Assembly (NCBI GenBank): GCA_021817245.1
Contig: JAKAVQ010000008.1
Span: 1 to 64,000, forward strand
DNA from: Thermoplasmata archaeon
GTDB lineage: Archaea; Thermoplasmatota; Thermoplasmata; Lutacidiplasmatales; UBA184
Direction: 5' to 3'
Length of the DNA: 64,000 nucleotides
In this document: positions 34,664-42,557 of the stretch, piece by piece
How the letters are laid out: every line of letters starts with the position of its first letter
Position numbering within the stretch: the first letter of the stretch is position 1
The notes under the pieces: model-generated
Seen by the model: the letters and a program-made list of their open reading frames with translations, nothing else
Database searches by the model: none
Told to the model about the DNA's origin: nothing
Translations under genes and position numbers: made by a program

Positions 34664-34780
34664 TCCCCGCGAAACCTCCCCGCTCGAAGCGCGACGGGCG
34701 GGCCCGGAGCGGGTCTCCCCCCTCGATCCGTGCCTTTCCGTCGGTTCCCGAGTGGTCCGTCGGTAAGCGGCGCGTGAGCC

Positions 34781-34830
34781 CTTATATAGCGAGCCCGGGT
34801 CCGCCTCCCGTCATCCGGTGGACCGGAGGT
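34781..34830 (+). promoter_or_regulatory. psmB promoter and ribosome-binding site
   Basis: CTTATATAG at 34781-34789 is a strong TATA box. GGAGGT at 34825-34830 lies 5 nt before the psmB ATG. Unlike most genes here this transcript has a short leader with a good Shine-Dalgarno sequence. Confidence 0.65.
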
Positions 34831-34835
34831 AGTGG

Positions 34836-35510
34836 ATGCAGAGCGGGGTCAGCGCTGCCGATGAGGAGCGCCTCTTGAAGGGCACGACGACGATCGGGCT
34901 CGTCTGCAAGGACGGCGTGGTGCTGGCGACCGAGCGCCGGGCGACCGCCGGGAACGTCATCTCGAACAAGCAGACGCAGAAGCTGTTCAAGATCGACCAG
35001 AACATCGGGATCACGATCGCGGGGCTCGTGGGCGACGCGCAGGTCCTCGCCCGGTATCTCCGGGCCGAGGTCTCCCTCTACCGCCTGCGCCGCAGCGCTC
35101 CTCTGACGGCCGAAGGGGCGGCGACGCTGCTGGCGAACATCCTCAACGGGAACCGATTCTATCCGTACTACGCCTGGCTGATCCTCGGCGGGGTGGACGG
35201 CCGGGGGAACCACGTTTTCTCGGTGGATCCCGCGGGCGGCTGCATCGAGGACCGGTTCGTTTCCGTCGGGAGCGGCTCCTACTTCGCCTACGGTCTCCTC
35301 GAGGAGGGGTACTCTCGCGACATGTCGACCTCCGACGGGGTCGATCTCGCCCTCCGGGGCCTGACCGCGGCGATGAAGCGGGACAGCGCGAGCGGCGACG
35401 GCTACCTCGTCCACATCATCTCCCCGAAGGAATACCGCGAGCTCACCGAGGACGAAATTAATAAACGTCTGAAGGCTCTCAAGATTCCGTTGCCACCCGT
35501 TCTCCCGTAG
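34836..35510 (+). CDS. psmB: Proteasome subunit beta
   Basis: A 224-residue catalytic subunit of the 20S proteasome. A 16-residue propeptide ends at Gly16, exposing the nucleophile Thr17 (LKG/TTTIGLVC). The other catalytic residues lie in KDGVVLATERRAT (Asp and Lys33-equivalent) and SVGSGSYFAYGLLEE. Length is normal. fttA follows 53 nt downstream on the same strand. The alpha subunit and the PAN ATPase are not in this window, though cdc48 is. Confidence 0.95.
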   Translation: MQSGVSAADEERLLKGTTTIGLVCKDGVVLATERRATAGNVISNKQTQKLFKIDQNIGITIAGLVGDAQVLARYLRAEVSLYRLRRSAPLTAEGAATLLANILNGNRFYPYYAWLILGGVDGRGNHVFSVDPAGGCIEDRFVSVGSGSYFAYGLLEEGYSRDMSTSDGVDLALRGLTAAMKRDSASGDGYLVHIISPKEYRELTEDEINKRLKALKIPLPPVLP

Positions 35511-35563
35511 AGAGCGCGGGGCACCCGCCGTAACCCCTTCCCGCGAACCGCTTCCCCTGAAGG

Positions 35564-37468
35564 ATGAGTTTCGACTCGCTGATAGACCAAACCCGGCAGG
35601 CCCTCAAGGAGGTCCTGCCGGAAACGATCGAGGTCACCGACATCGAGCTGGAAGGCCCGCACATCGTCCTCTACACGAAGCAGCTCGACACCTTCCTCTC
35701 GGGGGGCGACTACCTACGTCAGGTCGCCCAGCGGCTCCACCGCCGCGTCGTCGTCCGCTCCGATCCCGAGACCCTGATCGACCCGAAGGAGGCGGAGAAG
35801 CTGGTGCGGGAGCTGATCCCCCCCGAGGCGGAGATCAACCAGTTGTTCTTCGAGCCGGAGACCGGCGAGGTCACGATCGAGGCCGCGAACCCCGGCGCCG
35901 CCATCGGGCGGGGAGGCTCCGTCCTCAACGATCTCAAACGCCGGATCGGTTGGGTCCCTACGGTCGTCCGCACGCCTCCGATCCCCTCGAAGACCGTCGA
36001 AGAGGTCCGCATCCACCTCCGCAACTCGTTCGACGACCGCCGCTCGTTCCTGAAGAAGGTCGGCATCCGCATCGCGCGGGACCCGCTGCCCGAGAAGCTG
36101 TGGGCACGAAACACCGCACTCGGCGGCTATCGGGAGGTCGGTCGGAGCGCCCACCTCCTCACGACCCAGAACTCGAAGGTCCTGATCGATTGCGGGATCG
36201 ACCCCGGCTCCGACCGGACGCCGTTCTTCAACGCCCCCGAGCTTCTCCCGCTCGACTCGCTCGACGCGGTCGTGGTGACGCATGCCCACCTCGACCACTG
36301 CGGCCTCGTCCCCGTCCTCCTCAAGTACGGCTACAAGGGGCCGGTCTACTCGACGGCGCCGACGCGCGACCTGATGACGCTGATGCTGCTCGACGCGATC
36401 AAGGTCGTCAATTCCGAGGCCCGACGCTCCCTCTACGACTCCTCGCACGTCCGGGACCTCGTCACGCGGACGATCCCGCTGCGGTGGGGCGAGACGACCG
36501 ATATCGCCCCCGACATCCGGCTCACGCTCCACAACGCCGGCCACATCCTCGGCTCGTCGATCTGTCACTTCCACCTCGGCGAGGGCGACCACAACCTCGC
36601 CTACTCCGGCGACATCAAGTTCGAGCGGAGCTGGCTGTTCAACGCCGCGACCAATCGATTCCCGCGGCTCGAGACCCTCGTCCTCGAGTCGACGTACGGC
36701 GGCTACCGGGACGTCGGCGCGAGTCGACAGCAGGCGACGGACGCCCTCTGCTCGCTCGCGAGCAAGATCCTGGGACGCGGCGGCAAGCTCATCGTGCCGG
36801 TCTTCGCGGTCGGGCGTTCGCAGGAAGTGATGCTCGTGATCGAGGAGATGATGCGGGAGGGGAAGATCCCGCGGGTCCCCGTCTACCTCGACGGGATGAT
36901 CTTCGAGGCGACCGCGATCCACACCGCGTACCCCGAGTTCCTGAACAGCCAGCTACGGACGCAGATCTTCCAGCAGGGCGACAATCCGTTCCTCTCCGAC
37001 ATCTTCCACCGCGTCGACTCGTCGCAGATGCGCATGGGGATCGTCGACTCGAAGGAGCCGTGCATCGTGCTCGCGACCTCGGGCATGATGAGCGGCGGGC
37101 CGGTGATGGAGTACTTCCGCTCTTGGGCGCCCGAGGAGAAGAACGGACTCGTCTTCGTCGGCTACCAGGCCGATGGGACGTTCGGTCGCCGCCTCCAGCG
37201 CGGCGTCGGGGAGGCGACGTTCCTCGACGGGCCCCGGCAGACGTCGGTACCGGTGCGGCTCGAGCTCGCGACGGTGGAGGGGTTCTCGGGCCACTCCGAC
37301 CGGGTGCAGCTGATGAACTTCGTCGCATCGCTCGATCCGCGCCCCCAGCGGATCATCCTCAACCACGGCGAGGAGTCGAAGAGTCTCGACCTCGCCTCGG
37401 GACTCCACAAGCGCTTCAACCTCGAGTCGCGGGTTCCGTACAATCTCGAGGCGATCCGCCTCATCTAG
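35564..37468 (+). CDS. fttA: aCPSF1/FttA beta-CASP ribonuclease, transcription termination factor
   Basis: A 634-residue archaeal CPSF73 homologue. Two N-terminal KH domains occupy about residues 1-145 (GGSVLNDLKRRIGW is in the second). The metallo-beta-lactamase motif THAHLDHCG is near residue 240. The beta-CASP region contains PVFAVGRSQEVMLVIEEMM, ATSGMMSGGPVMEYF, and EGFSGHSDRVQLMNF, and ILNHGEES is near the C-terminus. The enzyme cuts nascent RNA 3' ends at U-tracts and terminates transcription in archaea. Motifs are complete. It is downstream of psmB. Confidence 0.96.
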   Translation: MSFDSLIDQTRQALKEVLPETIEVTDIELEGPHIVLYTKQLDTFLSGGDYLRQVAQRLHRRVVVRSDPETLIDPKEAEKLVRELIPPEAEINQLFFEPETGEVTIEAANPGAAIGRGGSVLNDLKRRIGWVPTVVRTPPIPSKTVEEVRIHLRNSFDDRRSFLKKVGIRIARDPLPEKLWARNTALGGYREVGRSAHLLTTQNSKVLIDCGIDPGSDRTPFFNAPELLPLDSLDAVVVTHAHLDHCGLVPVLLKYGYKGPVYSTAPTRDLMTLMLLDAIKVVNSEARRSLYDSSHVRDLVTRTIPLRWGETTDIAPDIRLTLHNAGHILGSSICHFHLGEGDHNLAYSGDIKFERSWLFNAATNRFPRLETLVLESTYGGYRDVGASRQQATDALCSLASKILGRGGKLIVPVFAVGRSQEVMLVIEEMMREGKIPRVPVYLDGMIFEATAIHTAYPEFLNSQLRTQIFQQGDNPFLSDIFHRVDSSQMRMGIVDSKEPCIVLATSGMMSGGPVMEYFRSWAPEEKNGLVFVGYQADGTFGRRLQRGVGEATFLDGPRQTSVPVRLELATVEGFSGHSDRVQLMNFVASLDPRPQRIILNHGEESKSLDLASGLHKRFNLESRVPYNLEAIRLI

Positions 37469-37575
37469 GGCCTCGAGGGACGCGCGACCGTCGAACCGTA
37501 CGGGCTCGACAGACGAAACACTTTATACGCGGCACCGGGTGGATGGGACCACTCCGCCGACTCCCCGGTGGTGCC

Positions 37576-39078
37576 ATGGCACGATCGTCCCGACGCTTCC
37601 TCATCCTCGGGGTCGACGGCGGAACGTTCGACCTTCTCGACCCCCTGATGACGGCGGGGGAGCTTCCGTTCCTCCGCTCGCTCGTCCATCGGGGCGTGCG
37701 CGCCCCGCTGCGCTCGGTGTATCCGGCGAAGACGATCCCGGCCTGGTACTCGTTCGCCACGGGACGGGACCCGGGCGAGCTCGGCATCTACGGGTTCACC
37801 GAGCCCGTGGGGCGACCGGGCCGCTCCCGCCTGGTCCAGACGTTCCGGCCCGCGGAGGCGATCTGGGACCGGCTCTCGCGCCGGGGGAAGACGGTGGGGG
37901 TCCTGAACTTCCCCCTGGTCCACCCCTACCCGTTGCACGGTTTCGTACTGCCCGGGATGTTCTCCGAGCATTCCGAGACGTATCCGACCGGCCTGCGCGA
38001 GGAGGTCGAACGGTCGATCGGCGGTCGCTACCCGGGAGAGCTCCCGCCGTACCGCGACCGGGAGCGGGCCGAGTGGCTCGCGACCGCGACCGAGTCGGTC
38101 CTCCGGCGCGGTCACGCCGCCGCCGCCCTCGCCGAGCGGCACCGGCCGGACTTCCTCTTTGCGCTGTTCCGCGAGACCGATCGGGTCGAGCACCAGCTCT
38201 GGAGCGAGCTCAGCCGGCCAGTCGGCGAGATCGCGCCCGAGCTCCTCGCGTTCTGGCGCGCGCTCGACCGGGCCCTCGAGGAGGTCGACCGGGCCTTCCG
38301 CGGGGGCGGAGGACCGGCCATCACCCTGGTGATCTCCGATCACGGCCACGGGGCGATCCGCTCGGAGCTGTTCACGAACCGCTGGCTCGCCGAGCAGCGG
38401 TACCTCGTCTTCCGCGGCGACCCCGAGGGGACCCGACGACGGCTCGTCTCGCGGCTCCTGCTCTACGCCGAACGCTTCGGGCCGGCCCGCCGGCTGACCT
38501 GTCGGCTCGCCGACTTCGTCCGGGACGGACGGCGCGCGGAGCTGGCCGAGTTCTTTGCCGGCCGTACCTCCTTCGAGCAGGTCGCCGACCGGATCGACTG
38601 GCGGCGGACGGTCGCCTTCTCCTATCCGGTGCCGGAGGGGATCTACCTCAACCCCCACAACCCAGATCTCACGCCGGAACGCCGGGACGCGGTGCTCGCG
38701 GAGATCCGGTCCCGGCTTGAGCAGTTCCCCGAGGCGCACATCGAGGTCTTCGGGCCGGCCGACCTCTACCGAAGCCGCGACGCCCGCCGCAGCCCGGCAC
38801 TGTTCATCCGGGTCGACGGCATGCGCACCGAGCCGCGGATGGACTTCAGCTATCCCCAACCGTTCATCCGGGACCGTCCGCAGTTCTTCTACGGATCGGG
38901 GACCCACCGGATGGACGGCATTCTCATTGGTGCCGGGGACGGGGTCCGGCCCTCGGCCCGCTCGACTCCGTTCAGCCTGCTCGACATCGCGCCGACCGTC
39001 CTCGACGGGATGGGGCTCCCGCTGCCGACCGACCTCGCCGGCCGCTCCTTGATCTCCGATCTCGGCCTCGCCCCGTGA
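37576..39078 (+). CDS. Alkaline phosphatase superfamily phosphodiesterase/hydrolase
   Basis: A 500-residue AlkP-superfamily metal-dependent hydrolase. Metal ligands and nucleophile fit the type I phosphodiesterase/nucleotide pyrophosphatase group: VDGGTFDLLDPLM (Asp), YPAKTIPAWYSFATG (Thr nucleophile), FRETDRVEHQLW (Asp/His), ISDHGHGAI (Asp/His), and YGSGTHRMDGILI (His). There is no signal peptide, so it probably acts in the cytoplasm. An in-frame ATG at 37543 is possible, but TATA-like CTTTATAC (37520-37527) favours a short leader and the start at 37576. A glycosyltransferase follows 52 nt later. The natural phosphodiester is unknown. Confidence 0.8.
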   Translation: MARSSRRFLILGVDGGTFDLLDPLMTAGELPFLRSLVHRGVRAPLRSVYPAKTIPAWYSFATGRDPGELGIYGFTEPVGRPGRSRLVQTFRPAEAIWDRLSRRGKTVGVLNFPLVHPYPLHGFVLPGMFSEHSETYPTGLREEVERSIGGRYPGELPPYRDRERAEWLATATESVLRRGHAAAALAERHRPDFLFALFRETDRVEHQLWSELSRPVGEIAPELLAFWRALDRALEEVDRAFRGGGGPAITLVISDHGHGAIRSELFTNRWLAEQRYLVFRGDPEGTRRRLVSRLLLYAERFGPARRLTCRLADFVRDGRRAELAEFFAGRTSFEQVADRIDWRRTVAFSYPVPEGIYLNPHNPDLTPERRDAVLAEIRSRLEQFPEAHIEVFGPADLYRSRDARRSPALFIRVDGMRTEPRMDFSYPQPFIRDRPQFFYGSGTHRMDGILIGAGDGVRPSARSTPFSLLDIAPTVLDGMGLPLPTDLAGRSLISDLGLAP

Positions 39079-39130
39079 CGCTCCGTCCGGCGGAACGTTT
39101 TTCGGGCGCCCACGGCTAGACGCCCGCCGG

Positions 39131-40249
39131 ATGGCGTCCCGGACCGTCGACCTGGTCGCCATCGGCCCCCCTCCGACCGATCCCTTCGCCCCGGCGGCGC
39201 GCGCCTGGGCTCTCGCCCGGGCCCTTGTCCGGCGCGGGGACCGCGTTTCGGTCCTCTATCCCGAGGGTCCGGAGGGCGACCGGGTGCCGGAGGGAGTGAC
39301 GGCCCTCCCGATCGCGGTTCCCCTGCGCCGGCCGGGAACTCCGTTCGCCGACGCCGAGTTCGCCGGGGTCGTCGGGCGTCGGCTCCACCGGGAGGCCGCG
39401 CTCGTGCTCCGGGAGCCGGCCGGACTCGGCGCGCTCGGGGTGCGCGGCCCCCGACTGATCGTGTTCGCGCACGGGGCCGAGTTCCTCGAGTTCGACGCGG
39501 CTGCCGGCGGGGGAGCCTTCCTCGACCGGCTCGACCGCTGGCGGGACCGCCGCTCGCTGCACCGGCTGGAACGGGCCGCGCTCAGCGAGGCGGAGGCGAT
39601 CTTCTGCGACGGCCCGGCGCTCCTCGAGACCCTCCAAACGGAGTACGGGCTTCCTCGGGAGCGGATGCGCGTCTCGTTGCCCCCGGTCCCGGACCTTCCG
39701 GCCGGCCCCTCCCGCGCCGAGGCCCGGGGCTCGCTCGGCATCCCGCCCGATGTCCCCGCGGTGGTCGTACCCGCGTTCTCCGACCGCGCGGAGGAGAACG
39801 GGCTCGCGCTGGCCCGCGAGGCGTTCGGGCGGATCCGCGCGCTCTTCCCGGGCGTCCGGCTCATCCTCGTGGGAGCGACGGCCACGGCCGAACCGGGGAC
39901 CGTCGGTCTTCCCCGGCGCGACGGGAGCTCGTTCGCCCTCGCGTTCAGTGCGGCGGACGTCGCGCTCGTGATCCCGACGCGGACCGGTTTCGACCCCGCG
40001 GCCGTCTTCGCGATGCGCGCGGGCTGCGCCACCATCGCGGCCGCCACCGTCGTGCTGCCGGCCGTCCCCGAGGGCGCGGTGCGGGTGCCGGTCAGCGCGG
40101 ACGCCGGCGATGTCGCATCGGTTCTGGCGGAGCTCGTCGCCGACCCGGCGGCCTGCCGGGAACTGGGGGCCCGGGGCCGAAAGTACGCTCAGGGCTTCGA
40201 CCCCGAGCGCACCCTCGCCGAGGTCGACGCGGCCCTCGGGGGACGCTAG
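39131..40249 (+). CDS. Glycosyltransferase, GT-B fold
   Basis: A 372-residue GT4-like enzyme. The N-terminal domain begins VDLVAIGPPPTDPFAPAARA with the usual glycine/proline loop. The linker is DGPALLETLQTEYGLPRERM. The C-terminal donor domain includes AVVVPAFSDRAEENGLALAR, FPGVRLILVGATATAEPGTV, and GFDPAAVFAMRAGCATIAAA in place of the ExFG-like donor motif. The donor Glu is not obvious, so activity or donor is uncertain. No membrane segment. The stop overlaps the next gene's stop within CTAG. Confidence 0.75.
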   Translation: MASRTVDLVAIGPPPTDPFAPAARAWALARALVRRGDRVSVLYPEGPEGDRVPEGVTALPIAVPLRRPGTPFADAEFAGVVGRRLHREAALVLREPAGLGALGVRGPRLIVFAHGAEFLEFDAAAGGGAFLDRLDRWRDRRSLHRLERAALSEAEAIFCDGPALLETLQTEYGLPRERMRVSLPPVPDLPAGPSRAEARGSLGIPPDVPAVVVPAFSDRAEENGLALAREAFGRIRALFPGVRLILVGATATAEPGTVGLPRRDGSSFALAFSAADVALVIPTRTGFDPAAVFAMRAGCATIAAATVVLPAVPEGAVRVPVSADAGDVASVLAELVADPAACRELGARGRKYAQGFDPERTLAEVDAALGGR

Positions 40250-40800
40250 TCGCGCGGAGGGGAGGGCGTCTCGTCGAGCCGCCACTCCGAGAACCCGCGG
40301 CCGCCCGAGGACCTCCGGATCTCGCGGACGAGCCCGTCCCACCGGATCCCGGCGGGAATCGAGCCATCCTCGAGCGCGCCGAGGACCCGGCGGAACCGCG
40401 CGCGGAGCTCCGCGAACGGGTCGTCGGCACCGGACTCGACCCAGGGCCGGGCGGGACGCACGACGCGGACCCTTCCGCCCCCGAAGCTCCAGATCCCGAT
40501 CGGCCCGGCCCGGGTCCGCGCGGTGCGGGCGGCCAGCCGTTCCGCCGCACGCTCGGAGCCGAGGACGACGGCGGTCCAATCCCCCCAGCCGCGGCGCCGG
40601 AGGGCCTGGGCGAGCACCGTCCGCGCGTCGGCCACCTTCGCCTCCACGAGCCCCACTTCCTCGCCGCGCTGGGCGATCAGATCGAAGTAATCGGTCCCGT
40701 CGACGTCGATGCGGACGCGGTAGCCGAGCCGCTCGAGATGCGCGGCCGCAGCCCGCACGACCTCCGCCTCGGAAGCCCGCGGAGCCCGTCGGGCGGTCAC
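40246..40800 (-). CDS. Putative PD-(D/E)XK nuclease coupled to mutL
   Basis: A 184-residue protein starting at GTG 40800, which overlaps the mutL stop (GTGA). Residues 15-75 resemble the PD-(D/E)XK core: helix EAEVVRAAAAHLERLGYRV, strand with DGTDYFDLIAQRG (candidate Asp), then VGLVEAKVAD (ExK), followed by a helix ARTVLAQALRRRGW. The C-terminal half has RDEP-rich charged helices with no recognised fold. Being the third gene of a mutS-mutL operon, it may act in mismatch repair. The nuclease call is from pattern and context only. Confidence 0.6.
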   Translation of the reverse strand: MTARRAPRASEAEVVRAAAAHLERLGYRVRIDVDGTDYFDLIAQRGEEVGLVEAKVADARTVLAQALRRRGWGDWTAVVLGSERAAERLAARTARTRAGPIGIWSFGGGRVRVVRPARPWVESGADDPFAELRARFRRVLGALEDGSIPAGIRWDGLVREIRRSSGGRGFSEWRLDETPSPPRD

Positions 40801-42557
40801 GGCCCGCTCCGAAGGAACCAGCGGTCGAGGCGACCGCGCGGGATCTCGAGCGCGATCGGGCGTCCGTGGGGGCACGTCGAGGGTTTCTCGGGGAGGGCCG
40901 CGAGGCCGTCGAGCACCCGGGCGAACTCCTCGGCGGAGACCGGGTCGCCCGCACGGATCGCGGCGTGGCAGGCGAGCGTGGCCGCTCGGCGCTCCCGCAG
41001 TCCGTTCGGCACGGTGGTCCGGCCCCCCTCCGCGAGCTCGTCCAAGAGCTCCTCGAGCGCCTCGACCCGCGCCCGGCGACCCCGGTACGTGGGGACGGAG
41101 CGCACCCGGTAGTTCCCGGGGCCGAACGGCTCGACGTCGAACCCGGCCCGGGCGACATCGGCGGCGTGTGCGGAGAGGGCGGCCTTTCGGCTGCCGCTCA
41201 GGGGGATCACGACGGGATCGACGAGCGCCTGGCGGGCGAGGGTGCCGTCCGCCCGCAACGTCTCGTAGAGCAGCCGCTCGCTCGCGGCATGCTGGTCGAA
41301 AAGCACGAGGCCTTCCGGCGACTCGGCGACCCAGTAGAGCGCCTGCAGGCAACCGAGGAGGGCCGGTCGAGGGCGGACGCCGGGCCCCCCTCCAGTGCCC
41401 CGCAGCGCCTCGGGGGGGGACCCGAGCCGCTGCTGGATCCCGGCGGCGGCCGGCATCGGGACCGGGCGGCGAGGCGGGGCGGACGCCCGAGATCCCCGGG
41501 GCGGGACCGCGGCCGGCCCCGGCGCGCCCGGCGGCGCCCCCGGCGCCGACGGCACGGAGATCAGCGCTTCCCGTACCCGTACCCGGAGCGACTCCGCGAC
41601 CTCCCGCTCCCGGGCGAGACGGATCTCCCGCTTCGTCGGGTGGACGTTGACGTCGAGGGCTTCGGGGTCGATCTCGAGGTGGATCGCCCCGACCGGAAAA
41701 CGGCCCCGCGGGAGTTCGACCGCGAACGCCGCCCGCACGGCCTGATGGACCGTCCGGGACACGACCGGACGGCCGTTGACCGCGAGGAAAAGCGCGAGCG
41801 AGGAGGGTGAGGAGAGCGGAGGGCGGCCGAGGATGCCGACGACCCGCCCGCCCGGTACCTCCCCGCGCAGTTCGAACGCTTGCCGGGAGAACTCCTCTCC
41901 GAAGACGTGCCCCGCCGCCTCCCAAAGGCGCGATGTCCCGGGGTAGACCGCGAGCTCGCGGCCCTCGGCTTCCAGACGGAACGAGAGCTCAGGCCTCGCG
42001 AGGTAGCTTCGCTCCACCGTGCGCGCGACCTCGATCTGCTCGGCCGCGGGGCCCTTGAGGAACTTCCGCCGCGCCGGGGTGTTGAAGAACAGCTCCTCGA
42101 CCTCGACGGTCGTCCCAGGGGACCGGGGCGCCGCGAAGCGGCCGGCGACGGTCCCGCCGACGACCGAGAGCCCTTCGCCGACCTCGTGACCCGCAGCTCG
42201 CGAGAGGATCCGCAGTCTCGCGACGGTCGCGATCGCCGCGAGCGCCTCGCCCCGGAATCCCAGAGAGTCGATCCGCTCGATCGGTCCTTCGGGAGGGAGC
42301 TTGCTGGTCGCGTGGCGCTCGACCGCGAGCTCGAGCTCGGGCGGCGGGATCCCGGTGCCGTCGTCCGCGACCTCGATCCGGTCGAGTCCGCCGCCCCCGA
42401 GGCGGACGGTGATCGACGTGGCGCCGGCGTCGATCGCGTTCTCCATAAGCTCCTTGACGACCGAGGCCGGCCGTTCGACGACCTCGCCGGCCGCGATCCG
42501 CTCCACGGTCTCGGGGGCGAGGCGGCGGATCGGCCGTCGGGGAGGGCGGGCGCTCAC
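40797..42557 (-). CDS. mutL: DNA mismatch repair protein MutL (endonuclease type)
   Basis: A 586-residue MutL starting at GTG 42557, overlapping the mutS stop. The GHKL ATPase is complete: VVKELMENAIDAGATSI, IEVADDGTGIPP, ATSKL and DSLGFRGEALAAIA. The C-terminal domain has the metal-binding DQHAASERLLYE near residue 415 and TCPHGRPIALEI near the end, marking the nicking-endonuclease kind of MutL. The middle linker (about residues 320-390) is Pro/Ala/Arg-rich. Bacterial-type MutSL is patchy in archaea, so an ancient transfer is likely. Confidence 0.94.
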   Translation of the reverse strand: MSARPPRRPIRRLAPETVERIAAGEVVERPASVVKELMENAIDAGATSITVRLGGGGLDRIEVADDGTGIPPPELELAVERHATSKLPPEGPIERIDSLGFRGEALAAIATVARLRILSRAAGHEVGEGLSVVGGTVAGRFAAPRSPGTTVEVEELFFNTPARRKFLKGPAAEQIEVARTVERSYLARPELSFRLEAEGRELAVYPGTSRLWEAAGHVFGEEFSRQAFELRGEVPGGRVVGILGRPPLSSPSSLALFLAVNGRPVVSRTVHQAVRAAFAVELPRGRFPVGAIHLEIDPEALDVNVHPTKREIRLAREREVAESLRVRVREALISVPSAPGAPPGAPGPAAVPPRGSRASAPPRRPVPMPAAAGIQQRLGSPPEALRGTGGGPGVRPRPALLGCLQALYWVAESPEGLVLFDQHAASERLLYETLRADGTLARQALVDPVVIPLSGSRKAALSAHAADVARAGFDVEPFGPGNYRVRSVPTYRGRRARVEALEELLDELAEGGRTTVPNGLRERRAATLACHAAIRAGDPVSAEEFARVLDGLAALPEKPSTCPHGRPIALEIPRGRLDRWFLRSGP

